DNA from: CAIQPV01 sp963719855
GTDB taxonomy: Bacteria > Pseudomonadota > Gammaproteobacteria > Burkholderiales > Gallionellaceae
DNA: 64,000 bases
Direction: 5' to 3'
NCBI GenBank assembly: GCA_963719855.1
Contig: CAVRDK010000008.1
Coordinates: forward strand, 62,001-126,000
This document shows, piece by piece, positions 25,352 through 33,632 of this stretch (within the stretch, counting starts at the first letter, position 1; each line of letters starts with the position of its first letter). The notes under the pieces were generated by a model that saw only the letters and a program-made list of their open reading frames with translations, ran no database searches and was not told the origin of the DNA. A program made the position numbers and the translations under genes.

Positions 25352-25933
25352 ATGAAAGAATATATTTTATTAATGGTGAGCGCGGCGTTAGTTAACAACG
25401 TCATTCTGGCCCGTTTCCTCGGTCTGTGTTCGTTCATGGGCGTGACCACGCGCATAGACACCGCCATCGGCATGGGCATGGCGACCACTTTCGTGATCAC
25501 CGTCTCTTCCATGGCAGACTGGGCAGTCCAGAGCTTTTTGCTGGAACCCTATAGCCTGGGTTATCTGCGCACGGTGACTTTCATTCTGGTCATCGCCGCT
25601 GCGGTGCAGTTCACCGAATTGACGGTGAAGAAAGTATCGCCGCCGCTGTTCCAGATGCTGGGCATCTACCTGCCGCTGATCACCACCAACTGCGCGGTTC
25701 TGGGTGTCGCCCTGCTGCTGGTCGAAGGTAGAATGAGCTTCATTTCCAGCACACTGTTCGCTTTCGCTTCCTCCATCGGCTACAGCTTGGTGATGGTCAT
25801 TTTTGCCGGTCTGCGCGAACGACTGTCCCTGGTTGATGTCCCACGTTTATTCGCCGGGCCGCCGATCGGTTTCATCGTCGCCAGTCTGCTGGCCTTGGCG
25901 TTCATGGGGTTTTCCGGAATGAGTACGAGTTGA
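25352..25933 (+). CDS. rnfA: Electron transport complex subunit RnfA
   Basis: A 193-residue integral membrane subunit of the Rnf ion-translocating ferredoxin:quinone/NAD oxidoreductase. It has six hydrophobic helices and the RnfA signatures MKEYILLMVSAALVNNVILA, RFLGLCSFMGVTTR, TELTVKKVSPPLFQMLGIYL and PLITTNCAVLGVALL. The Shine-Dalgarno AGAGG lies in a GGATTTTTAGAGGTGTC segment that looks like the terminus of the MITE family present intact at 44691-44872. First gene of rnfABCDGEH. Confidence 0.96.
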   Translation: MKEYILLMVSAALVNNVILARFLGLCSFMGVTTRIDTAIGMGMATTFVITVSSMADWAVQSFLLEPYSLGYLRTVTFILVIAAAVQFTELTVKKVSPPLFQMLGIYLPLITTNCAVLGVALLLVEGRMSFISSTLFAFASSIGYSLVMVIFAGLRERLSLVDVPRLFAGPPIGFIVASLLALAFMGFSGMSTS

Positions 25934-25943
25934 GGGGATTCAA

Positions 25944-26483
25944 ATGTTAATGGCTATTGGTAGTCTCACGGCAATGGGCGTCACTCTGGGTACCATACTC
26001 GGCGCGGCGGCGAAATTCCTCGCCGTGGAAGAAAACCCGCTGGAAGAAGAATTGAAGGCTCTACTGCCCGGTTCGCAATGCGGTCAGTGCGGTTATGTCG
26101 GCTGCGGCCAAGCGGCTGCGGCATTGGCGAAGGGCGAAGCTCCGATAACCCTGTGTCCGCCCGGTGGCAAAGCTGTGATTGAGGCGCTGGCCAAAAAGTT
26201 GGGCGTCACCGCCGATCTCTCCGAGCATAAAGAAAAGGTGCCGGAACATGCTTTCATCGTCGAAGATCTTTGCATCGGCTGTACGCGCTGCATCAGGGAA
26301 TGTACGACGGACTCCATTCTGGGCGCCAACAAGCTGATGCACACGATAATCGTTGATACTTGCCACGGTTGCGGCAAATGTGTCGAAGTCTGCCCCACGG
26401 AGGCCATCGTGATGGTTCCGATTACGGTAACAGTGGGTACTTGGCATTGGCCCAAACCTGAGGTTGGGCAGCATGTGCATTAA
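25944..26483 (+). CDS. rnfB: Electron transport complex subunit RnfB
   Basis: A 179-residue Fe-S subunit that takes electrons from ferredoxin. It has an N-terminal membrane anchor, then a 4Fe-4S domain (LLPGSQCGQCGYVGCGQAA) and a closing cysteine in ITLCPPGG, then two ferredoxin-type clusters (CIGCTRCIRECTTDSILG and CHGCGKCVEVCPTEAIVM). It is 10 bp downstream of rnfA. The next gene is unusually distant (211 bp) because of an inserted repeat. Confidence 0.96.
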   Translation: MLMAIGSLTAMGVTLGTILGAAAKFLAVEENPLEEELKALLPGSQCGQCGYVGCGQAAAALAKGEAPITLCPPGGKAVIEALAKKLGVTADLSEHKEKVPEHAFIVEDLCIGCTRCIRECTTDSILGANKLMHTIIVDTCHGCGKCVEVCPTEAIVMVPITVTVGTWHWPKPEVGQHVH

Positions 26484-26503
26484 ACGCAATGCTGTCCACT
26501 TAA

Positions 26504-26633
26504 CCGTTCGTGGTGAGCTTGATGTGACTACTAGCCATTCGACTAAGCTGTCAAAAAACGACAGCCAAGTCGCTGGTTATGTCGAACCACCAGCCACTCA
26601 ACCAGAACCCTTCGACAAGCTCAGGGCGAACGG
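26504..26633. repeat. Palindrome-ended repeat between rnfB and rnfC
   Basis: About 130 bp, starting CCGTTCGTGGTGAGCTTGATG and ending CTTCGACAAGCTCAGGGCGA. The middle of about 70 bp is nearly identical to the copy inserted in frame in rlmI at 674-818. One reading frame spans the whole element here too, but it lacks its own start signal, so I do not call a gene. It interrupts the otherwise tightly packed rnf operon. Confidence 0.85.
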
Positions 26634-26694
26634 AAATTTCCTTAAGTGGACGGTATTGGCGCTAGACGTGATTGAACGAAGGAATTATTAAAAG

Positions 26695-28191
26695 ATGAAG
26701 CTTTTCCAAATCCGTGGCGGCATCCATCCTGACTACCGCAAGGGGCAGACCAGCGAGAAATCCATCGTTGCCATGCCGTTGCCCGTCGCGCTCTACATTC
26801 CGCTTCAGCAGCATATCGGCGCGCCCGCCGAAGCCTTGGTATCCGAGGGCGATCTGGTCAAGAAAGGCCAGATGATTGCGCGCAGCCAAGGCGCGGTGTC
26901 GGCCCCCCAGCACGCGCCCACTTCGGGCCGCATCACGGCGATTACCGAGATTCCCGCACCTCACCCTTCTGGCCTGCCGCAGTTGACCATCATTCTCGAA
27001 CCCGATGGCAAGGACGAATGGGGCGACCTGCCCTCCCCCATCGCCGATCCCTATACCGTAGATGCGCATGCGATCCATGCCCGCGTCGCCGAATCGGGTA
27101 TCGTCGGCATGGGCGGCGCGGCCTTCCCATCGGCGGTGAAACTGACCCTTGGCACCCAGAAGAAACTTGACACGCTGTTGCTCAACGGAGCCGAGTGCGA
27201 ACCCTACCTGACCTGCGATGACCGGGTGATGCGCGAGTATGCCGACGAGGTAATAGACGGCGCCCGTATCATGGCCCACGCGCTCGGCGCTCCCAGGGTT
27301 GTCATCGCCATCGAGCAGAACAAGCCGCAGGCAATCGCCATCATGAGCAAGGCTGCCGCATCTGTTACAGGAGTCGAAGTAGCTGCTGTGCCGGTGCAGT
27401 ACCCGATGGGCTCCGAGCGCCATCTGGTGCAGGCAATCACCGGTCGCGAGACACCAGCGCGCAAGCTCACCGCCGATCTTGGCGTGGTGGTGCACAATGT
27501 TGCCACCGCCCGCGCCGTGCATCACGCTGTCCGCTTCGGTCGCCCGCTGGTCGCGCGCGTGGTAACAGTGAGCGGCGGTGCCATCCGTGACCCCAAGAAC
27601 GTCGAAGTGCTCATCGGCACCAAGGTAAGCGATCTGGTCGAATTTTGCGGCGGCTTTGCAGTTCGTCCCGAACGCCTGGTCAACGGCGGCCCGATGATGG
27701 GCCAGCCCTTACCCAGTCTGGATGTGCCAGTGGTCAAAGGCATGTCGGGTATTTTGGCGCTCACCGCCGAAGAGATCAATGACAACCCGACCAATCCCTG
27801 CATTCGCTGCGGCACCTGCGTCACCATCTGTCCCTGCGGCCTAGTGCCTGTGGAGATGGCCGCCTTCATCCGCAAGGATAATCTGGAAGGCGCGGCCAAG
27901 CTGGGCGTGATGGACTGCGTATCGTGCGGCAGTTGCTCGTGGGTGTGTCCGTCGCACATCCCGCTGGTGCATTACTTCAATTACGCCAAGGGAATGCTGA
28001 ACGATCAGGAGCGCGAGCGCCGCAAGAATGATCGTGTCAAGACGCTGGTCGAGGCGCGCATCATCCGTATAGAGAAACTTGCCGAAGCCAAGAAAGCTGC
28101 CTTGGCCGCAAAGAAACCAGCAGCCACAACTGCACCTGCTGCCCCCGCATCTACACCCTCCGCCACTGCCGAAGAAAAGACCAACGCATGA
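26695..28191 (+). CDS. rnfC: Electron transport complex subunit RnfC
   Basis: A 498-residue peripheral subunit that binds FMN/NADH and carries two 4Fe-4S clusters. The start MKLFQIRGGIHPDYRKGQTS is typical. The NuoF-like core has the glycine-rich GIVGMGGAAFPSAVKL and LLNGAECEPYLTCDDR. The clusters are NPCIRCGTCVTICPCGL and CVSCGSCSWVCPSHIPL. The C-terminal tail (after about 440) is Ala/Lys-rich and low in complexity. Its stop overlaps the rnfD start. Confidence 0.96.
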   Translation: MKLFQIRGGIHPDYRKGQTSEKSIVAMPLPVALYIPLQQHIGAPAEALVSEGDLVKKGQMIARSQGAVSAPQHAPTSGRITAITEIPAPHPSGLPQLTIILEPDGKDEWGDLPSPIADPYTVDAHAIHARVAESGIVGMGGAAFPSAVKLTLGTQKKLDTLLLNGAECEPYLTCDDRVMREYADEVIDGARIMAHALGAPRVVIAIEQNKPQAIAIMSKAAASVTGVEVAAVPVQYPMGSERHLVQAITGRETPARKLTADLGVVVHNVATARAVHHAVRFGRPLVARVVTVSGGAIRDPKNVEVLIGTKVSDLVEFCGGFAVRPERLVNGGPMMGQPLPSLDVPVVKGMSGILALTAEEINDNPTNPCIRCGTCVTICPCGLVPVEMAAFIRKDNLEGAAKLGVMDCVSCGSCSWVCPSHIPLVHYFNYAKGMLNDQERERRKNDRVKTLVEARIIRIEKLAEAKKAALAAKKPAATTAPAAPASTPSATAEEKTNA

Positions 28192-29270
28192 CTATAGCTA
28201 CCTCAAGCGGGCCGTTTACCCACAAGGATAACAGCGTCCAGAAAGTAATGGCCACAGTGCTGCTAGCGCTATTGCCTGCCACCGCCTTCGATATCTACCT
28301 GTTCGGTTGGCCAGCGCTGTTGCTGTTCGCCGTCACCATCGGCTCCTGCGTGGCGATCGAAGCGCTATGTGTATCGCTTGCCAACCGCCCAGCCAAGGTT
28401 ACCTTAAGCGACAACTCCGCAGTGCTCACCGGCTGGCTGATGGCGGCGAGCCTGCCGCCCTGGTCGCCCTGGTGGATCGGCGTACTGGGCGCGGTTTTCG
28501 CGATCGCTTTGGCCAAGCACGCCTTCGGCGGCCTCGGTCAAAACGTGTTCAATCCTGCCATGGTGGGGCGTACTGTTTTGCTGGTGTCATTCCCCGTAAT
28601 CATGACCTCGTGGGTTATGCCACATCCGCTGTTCTCGGCTGGCGCGCCCGGCTTTTCCGATGCCATTGCCATCACCTTCGGCGGCCACATGCCCGATACG
28701 GTGAGCGCAGCCTCGGCGCTGGGCTACGTCAAAACCCAATTAACGCTCGGCATTCCGGTGACACAATCCATGGCGCAGGTAGCGCAAGTGCCCGACCTGA
28801 TGGACATGGCGCTGGGCTACCGCGCCGGTAGCATGGGCGAGACTTCGGCAATATTGATCCTGCTTGGCGGTCTGTTTCTGCTATACAAGCGCATCATCTC
28901 CTGGCACATCCCGGTGGGCGTGATGGCTACGCTGTTTTTGATGGGGACATTATTCCATTTCGTTGACCCGGCGCGCTTCACCACCGGCACATTCCACCTG
29001 ATGTCCGGCGCCACCTTTCTGGGTGCGTTCTTCATCGCCACCGATTACGTGACCTCTCCGGTGTCGAAGACGGGTCAACTGATATTCGCCGTTGGTGTTG
29101 GATTGCTTGCCTGGCTCATTCGTACCTTCGCCGGTTATCCCGAAGGCATGGCTTTCGCGGTGCTGCTGATGAATGGGCTGACGCCTATCATTGACCAATA
29201 CACCCGCCCGCGCGCGTTTGGCCGCAGCCGCAAGGGCGAACCGCTGCCGCTGGCGAAGGAGAAACCATGA
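28188..29270 (+). CDS. rnfD: Electron transport complex subunit RnfD
   Basis: A 360-residue membrane subunit with about 9-10 helices. It carries a covalent FMN: the flavinylation motif is seen as FHLMSGATFLGAFFIATD, with the Thr as likely attachment site for ApbE. Other RnfD features are ALLPATAFDIYLFGWPALLL and FGGLGQNVFNPAMVGRTVLL. Its ATG overlaps the rnfC stop and its stop overlaps rnfG. Confidence 0.95.
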   Translation: MTIATSSGPFTHKDNSVQKVMATVLLALLPATAFDIYLFGWPALLLFAVTIGSCVAIEALCVSLANRPAKVTLSDNSAVLTGWLMAASLPPWSPWWIGVLGAVFAIALAKHAFGGLGQNVFNPAMVGRTVLLVSFPVIMTSWVMPHPLFSAGAPGFSDAIAITFGGHMPDTVSAASALGYVKTQLTLGIPVTQSMAQVAQVPDLMDMALGYRAGSMGETSAILILLGGLFLLYKRIISWHIPVGVMATLFLMGTLFHFVDPARFTTGTFHLMSGATFLGAFFIATDYVTSPVSKTGQLIFAVGVGLLAWLIRTFAGYPEGMAFAVLLMNGLTPIIDQYTRPRAFGRSRKGEPLPLAKEKP

Positions 29271-29914
29271 AACAGTCGCGCACGATGATTCATGGCGTGA
29301 TCCTGGGAGTATTCTGTCTGGGCTTCGGGCTGTTGCTCGCCGTCACCAACAAAGTCACCGAAAAAGATATTGCCGCGCGCGCGCTGGAGGACAAGCTGAA
29401 CTCGCTCAGTCAAGTCATCCCGGACAACATCCACGACAATAATCTGGTCAAAGATTCCATCACCATGAAGAATGACCTCAACAAGGAAATCACCGTCTAT
29501 CGCGCCACCAAGGATGGCAAGGTGGCTGGCTTGGCCTATGAAATATATGGTTCGGGCTATGCCGGTGAAATCAAGCTCATGCTGGGTGTGGATGCACAAG
29601 GCAAGGTACTCGGCGTGCGCGTTCTCGCCCATAAGGAAACACCGGGGCTGGGTGACAAGATCAATGTGAAGAAAACCGACTGGATACTGGGCTTCACCGG
29701 CTTGAGCTTGGGCAACCCGCCAGTCGATAAATGGAAAGTGAAGAAAGACGGCGGTCAGTTCGACCAGTTTGCCGGCGCCACCATCACGCCGCGCGGCGTA
29801 GTGCGCGCCATCAAAGAAGGGCTGCAATTCTTCGACGCCCACAAGGCAGAAATGCTGGGGGGCGACACCAACAAGGTGGATGCCAACAAAGCGCCCATGA
29901 AGGAGGAACACTAA
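29267..29914 (+). CDS. rnfG: Electron transport complex subunit RnfG
   Basis: A 215-residue periplasmic-facing subunit with one N-terminal membrane helix (MIHGVILGVFCLGFGLLLAV) and an FMN-binding domain. The covalent FMN site is FAGATITPRGVVRAIKEGL near residue 170. LGVRVLAHKETPGLGDKI is the typical preceding motif. Its start overlaps the rnfD stop; rnfE follows after 1 bp. Confidence 0.95.
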   Translation: MKQSRTMIHGVILGVFCLGFGLLLAVTNKVTEKDIAARALEDKLNSLSQVIPDNIHDNNLVKDSITMKNDLNKEITVYRATKDGKVAGLAYEIYGSGYAGEIKLMLGVDAQGKVLGVRVLAHKETPGLGDKINVKKTDWILGFTGLSLGNPPVDKWKVKKDGGQFDQFAGATITPRGVVRAIKEGLQFFDAHKAEMLGGDTNKVDANKAPMKEEH

Positions 29915-29915
29915 A

Positions 29916-30590
29916 ATGACGACAGAATATAAAACCATCGTTAAGGATGGGCTGTGGGAAAACAACGGCGTGCTCGCCATGCTGCTGGGCCTGTGCCCGA
30001 CCATGGCCATGACCACCAGCGCCACCAACGGGCTGGGCATGGGGCTTGCGACGGCGGCGGTAATGGCCGCATCGGGCCTGCTGGTGTCCATATTCCGCAG
30101 CCAGATCACTCAGGAAGTGCGCATTCCCGTCTACATCCTGATCGTCGCTTCCATGGTAACGCTGGTTGATCTATGCATGAATGCGTGGATGCACGAACTA
30201 TACAAAGTGCTGGGCCTGTTCATTCCGCTGATCGTCTCCAACTGCCTGCCGCTCGCCCGCCTCGAATCCTTTGCCTCCAAGGAACCCCCGATGCAATCGC
30301 TGATGGACGGCACTTTCATGGGTATCGGTTTCACCCTCGCACTCACCGCCATCGGCGCGGTGCGCGAAATCACCGGCTCAGGCACCCTGTTTGCCGACGC
30401 ATCGCTGCTGCTCGGCCCCGCCTTCAAATTCATGGAAATGCGCATATTGCCTGCTGATTCAGGCGTCCTGATGATGATCCTGCCACCCGGCGGCTTCCTG
30501 GTCGCAGGCCTGATGGTCGTTGGCAAACGCATACTCGACGTGCGCGCCGGTAAAGCCATCCAGATGGGCGGCGCCCATAGTGCCGCGTAA
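29916..30590 (+). CDS. rnfE: Electron transport complex subunit RnfE
   Basis: A 224-residue membrane subunit, paralogous to RnfA, with six helices. Signatures include KDGLWENNGVLAMLLGLCPT, MATTSATNGLGMGL-like (MTTSATNGLGMGLATAAVMA), YILIVASMVTLVDLCMNAWM and IPLIVSNCLPLARLESFASK. It lies between rnfG and rnfH in the operon. Confidence 0.95.
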   Translation: MTTEYKTIVKDGLWENNGVLAMLLGLCPTMAMTTSATNGLGMGLATAAVMAASGLLVSIFRSQITQEVRIPVYILIVASMVTLVDLCMNAWMHELYKVLGLFIPLIVSNCLPLARLESFASKEPPMQSLMDGTFMGIGFTLALTAIGAVREITGSGTLFADASLLLGPAFKFMEMRILPADSGVLMMILPPGGFLVAGLMVVGKRILDVRAGKAIQMGGAHSAA

Positions 30591-30600
30591 GGAAACAGAG

Positions 30601-30885
30601 ATGAAGATTGGAATCGCTTACGCTCTCCCCAAACGCCAAGTCTGGTTCGATGTCGACTTGCCCGATGGCGCCACCATTCAGGACGCCATCAATCGCTCCG
30701 GCATCCTCAAACAATTTCCCGACATAAATCTGGAAACACAAAAAGTCGGCATCTACAGCAAACTCAGCAAACTGGACGCCGTGCTCACCGACGGCGACCG
30801 CGTCGAAATCTACCGCCCCATTACCTGCGACCCCAAGACCGTGCCGCGCAAAGCCAAGGCCGCCGGAGCCGCAGAAGCGGAATAA
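30601..30885 (+). CDS. rnfH: RnfH family protein
   Basis: A 94-residue ubiquitin-like (beta-grasp) protein of the RnfH family: KIGIAYALPKRQVWFDVDLP, VGIYSKLSKLDAVLTDGDRV, EIYRPITCDPKTVPRKAKAA. Its role in the Rnf complex is unknown. It starts 10 bp after rnfE, with GGAAACAGAG upstream of ATG 30601, and closes the operon. Confidence 0.92.
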   Translation: MKIGIAYALPKRQVWFDVDLPDGATIQDAINRSGILKQFPDINLETQKVGIYSKLSKLDAVLTDGDRVEIYRPITCDPKTVPRKAKAAGAAEAE

Positions 30886-30889
30886 GCAG

Positions 30890-30911
30890 CAAGCCGCGTA
30901 GCGGCGGCTTG
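30890..30911 (+). terminator. Hairpin after the rnf operon
   Basis: CAAGCCGC (30890-30897) and GCGGCTTG (30904-30911) form an eight-base stem just past the rnfH stop. The T-run is poor (TGTAAAG), so it is either a weak terminator or a processing site. Confidence 0.45.
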
Positions 30912-31282
30912 TAAAGCGTTCCCATGCTGTGATGGGAAGTTCATTTGCGCATTTGCAGACCGCGCACAGCCATATCCCTCAAATCTTGCAAACCGAAGCC
31001 ACGAAATACTCAATACGCATAGCTTTGTAGCGTCGCATCATTGACACTCCAAAAGAACTCCCATAGAGTGCGCTTCACTTGCACATCCGCCACACGCATA
31101 TGCCCCGCAACGCACGGCGCGTAGCCACCCGGCAGATTCCGTAGGGTGCAATAAGCATGTCCTGAGCGCAGTCGAAGGACGTAGCGCATTGCAACATAAG
31201 TCATAAACATCCGGTGCAATGCCCGTTGGTTATTGCACCCTACGCGGACTCTAGCCTACGTTTCTCAATAGGGAAAATCCAA
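30912..31282. other. Spacer before the P-loop ATPase gene, holding a terminal-inverted-repeat element
   Basis: No gene seen. The right part is the 105-bp element at 31140-31244; the rest has no recognised structure. The ATPase start lies 39 bp past the element, so its promoter either lies within the element or in the short AT-rich gap. Confidence 0.45.
31140..31244. repeat. MITE-like element with perfect 15-bp terminal inverted repeats
   Basis: CGTAGGGTGCAATAA at 31140-31154 and its exact complement TTATTGCACCCTACG at 31230-31244 bound 105 bp. The interior includes GTCCTGAGCGCAGTCGAAGG, related to the CTTCGACAAGCTCAGG motif of the other palindromic repeats here. Non-coding. It lies directly upstream of the ATPase gene. 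Confidence 0.85.
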
Positions 31283-32776
31283 ATGTCAGAAAAGCTTAGC
31301 ATCCTAAAAAACCTTCAAATTGGTGGGCGGGTAGCTGAAGATGAGACCGATGAACTTGAACGATATTTTGTTGAGACTGATCAGTGGCAACAAATGTATG
31401 ACGGTAGCATTGACATAGTTTACGGGGCTAAAGGAACTGGCAAAAGCGCTATCTATTCTTTATTGAATAGGCGTTCAAGTCAGCTATTTGATAAAAACGT
31501 TCTCCTTGCATCTGCTGAAAACTTAAGAGGAGCAACAGTTTTTAGAGGTCTCATCACCGACCCACCCCCATCTGAACTGTCATTTATATTTCTGTGGAAA
31601 CTTTATTGCCTAACTATTATTGCCAAAACATTTCGCGAATATGGCGTCAATAATGAATACACCTCTGCGCTCATTTCATCGCTAGAGCGCGCAAAACTAC
31701 TACCTGCTAATGCAACAATCACAACGTTATTTAGGGCAGTTCAATCTTATTTTAAAGGATGGATTAACAGGGATGTTTCGGCGGTAGAGTATGGCTTATC
31801 TATTGACCCAACTTCAGGAATGCCAATAGCGACACGCAAGACCGAGTTTCGAGAAAATAGTGAGCAACAAAACTTGGAAGAAATTCCCATTGAGGAATTG
31901 CTAGAGGTGGCCGACAAAGCGCTAGAAAAAGCAAGCTTCAAAATATGGATTCTATTTGACCGCCTTGATGTAGCCTTTGCCGAGTCAAAGGAACTCGAAC
32001 GAAACGCTTTACGAGCTTTGTTTAGAACCTACAATGACATGCGGGTACTCAACCATATTTCTTTAAAGATATTTGTTCGTGATGACATTTGGAAACGTAT
32101 TTCATCTGGTGGATTTGCAGAGGCAAGTCACATCACAAAAACCAGCCATATTTCTTGGAGTGACGCTGGCCTCCTTAATCTTATTATTCGCCGACTATTA
32201 AATAATCCGACATTTGTTAGTTATCTTAGCGTAACTCCTGACGAGGTAGTAAGTGACTTCCAAAAGCAGCAGCAGATTATGTTAGCTGTACTTCCCGACA
32301 AAATTGATACTGGCAAAAACCCAGCCACTTTCGACTGGATGATATCCCGAACAAAAGATGGGCTGGGTGTCACTGCTCCAAGAGAACTTATTCACCTTTT
32401 CGAAAGCATAAAAGATATACAAATAAAAAAGCTTGAGCGAGGAGAACCTGATCCAGAAGATAAGCTGTTATTTGACAGAGTAGTATTCAAGGATGCCTTA
32501 GATACTGTCTCAAAAGTACGATATGACCAAACTCTCGTAGCCGAGTATCCAGAATTCAAGGCTTATATGGATAAGCTTGATGGAAAAAAAGCGGAACACA
32601 ATACTGAAGCACTTGCGGAGCTTTGGGCCGTAACAGCAGAAAATGCAGGCAGAATTGCTGACGGACTAGTTTCTGTTGGTTTTTTTGAAAAGCGTGGTGA
32701 AAACAATACCTCCTCCTACTGGGTGCCATTTTTATACCGTGGCGCATTAGACCTTGTGCAAGGCAAGTCTTTCTAG
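31283..32776 (+). CDS. P-loop ATPase, Sll1717-like
   Basis: A 497-residue predicted ATPase. Walker A is YGAKGTGKSAIY (about residues 44-56) and the Walker B-like stretch is FKIWILFDRLDVAFAES (about 236-252). The N-terminal SILKNLQIGGRVAEDETDEL, ERYFVETDQWQQMYDG matches my memory of the Sll1717 P-loop ATPase family. The C-terminal third is helical, with DPEDKLLFDRVVFKDAL. The family has no firm function, though related STAND/AAA-like ATPases are common in defence loci. The gene is much AT-richer than its neighbours, stands alone between housekeeping operons and is preceded by a MITE-like repeat, which suggests lateral acquisition. I chose ATG 31283 because the upstream frame runs into the repeat. 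Confidence 0.7.
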   Translation: MSEKLSILKNLQIGGRVAEDETDELERYFVETDQWQQMYDGSIDIVYGAKGTGKSAIYSLLNRRSSQLFDKNVLLASAENLRGATVFRGLITDPPPSELSFIFLWKLYCLTIIAKTFREYGVNNEYTSALISSLERAKLLPANATITTLFRAVQSYFKGWINRDVSAVEYGLSIDPTSGMPIATRKTEFRENSEQQNLEEIPIEELLEVADKALEKASFKIWILFDRLDVAFAESKELERNALRALFRTYNDMRVLNHISLKIFVRDDIWKRISSGGFAEASHITKTSHISWSDAGLLNLIIRRLLNNPTFVSYLSVTPDEVVSDFQKQQQIMLAVLPDKIDTGKNPATFDWMISRTKDGLGVTAPRELIHLFESIKDIQIKKLERGEPDPEDKLLFDRVVFKDALDTVSKVRYDQTLVAEYPEFKAYMDKLDGKKAEHNTEALAELWAVTAENAGRIADGLVSVGFFEKRGENNTSSYWVPFLYRGALDLVQGKSF

Positions 32777-32838
32777 CACGCACCGCACTAGGATAAAAAG
32801 ATAGCCTACACAGACTTTCATATGGAATATGCAGCCCG

Positions 32839-33042
32839 TCATGCAGTCGCTTCACCATTTGCAGGCTGAGCCGACGCTTGTGGTTCAAATACTTCGAGAA
32901 TACACCCACTTGAGCCGATATAAGGCTCAAGGCCTTTTAATTTGATGGCTTCGACCGGATCGGTCACACCAATTGGGAAATGCTTGTATTCGTATTCCGG
33001 CTGACTCCAAAATTCTGAAAGTGGCGAACTCGCGTAATTCGA
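32839..33042 (-). pseudogene. Possible gene fragment downstream of the cyclic-nucleotide-binding gene
   Basis: An open frame of 67 codons continues in the same frame past the stop of the next gene upstream (33043-33045). It has coding-like composition (FWSQPEYEYKHFPIGVTDPV, then EAIKLKGLEPYIGSSG, ending in an Ala/Pro tail). There is no ATG; a GTG exists in the middle. I do not recognise the family. It could be the tail of a truncated gene. Confidence 0.3.
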
Positions 33043-33399
33043 TTACAGGTAACCATCTGTTTTGCGCAAACGATCCGCCATCACTCGCATGACATACAGC
33101 GCGAAATTGGGTGTCTGCTGAATGAGGAAATTGAACCTCTTGCGCTCAATGGGCAGTAACCTGCAATCGCTCTTCGCAATAATCGTTGCCGAACGCGTAA
33201 GGTCGTCGATCATCGCCATCTCACCAAAGATTGCGCCTGCCCCCGCAGTCTCCACCACTCTGTTGTGAACGATGATCTCGGCAGTGCCGGACATGAGGAC
33301 ATACATCAAATCGCCCTGCTCGCCTTCCTTAAATAAAGTCTGCCCCGCAGAAAGCGCTTGTAACTCGGTCTCGTGACGAAACAACTCTGCCAGATTCAT
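33043..33399 (-). CDS. Cyclic nucleotide-binding domain protein
   Basis: A 118-residue protein consisting only of a CRP-type cNMP-binding domain: LSAGQTLFKEGEQGDLMYVL, AGAGAIFGEMAMIDDLTRSA (the phosphate-binding cassette, with the Glu of GEMA and the Arg of TRSA) and a C-terminal helix. It lacks the helix-turn-helix of Crp/Fnr regulators, so it more likely regulates a partner than DNA. It is flanked by a palindromic repeat upstream and a possible gene fragment downstream. Confidence 0.85.
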   Translation of the reverse strand: MNLAELFRHETELQALSAGQTLFKEGEQGDLMYVLMSGTAEIIVHNRVVETAGAGAIFGEMAMIDDLTRSATIIAKSDCRLLPIERKRFNFLIQQTPNFALYVMRVMADRLRKTDGYL

Positions 33400-33448
33400 G
33401 GTGCGATCCTCATAATTATTGATAACGGTACGTTATAGCCTCTAATAA

Positions 33449-33578
33449 GGAAACGCTGAACAAGGCCGTTCGCCCTAAGCTTGTCGAAGGGTTGGCAAGC
33501 TACACATTGATTGTTCGTCGTCCTCCGAGCATGGTTCGACAAGCTCACCACGAACGGAGGACTTGTTCAGCGTTTCCC
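33449..33578. repeat. Palindromic repeat element, 130 bp
   Basis: The outer arms GGAAACGCTGAACAAG (33449-33464) and CTTGTTCAGCGTTTCC (33563-33578) are exact complements. Inside lie CCGTTCGCCCTAAGCTTGTC and TTCGACAAGCTCACCACGAA, the CGTTCG...CTTGTCGAA ends shared with the repeats in rlmI and between rnfB and rnfC. The central 50 bp differ. Non-coding, between two minus-strand genes. Confidence 0.85.
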
Positions 33579-33632
33579 TAATGCAATATGTTACGCAAGA
33601 ACGCATTGGCTGCGGGCGGGCATGGATATCAA

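Noticed and set aside
26464..26691. 75-codon frame spanning the rnfB-rnfC repeat
   Set aside because: It begins inside rnfB and derives from the repeat; its only likeness is to the repeat-encoded part of RlmI.
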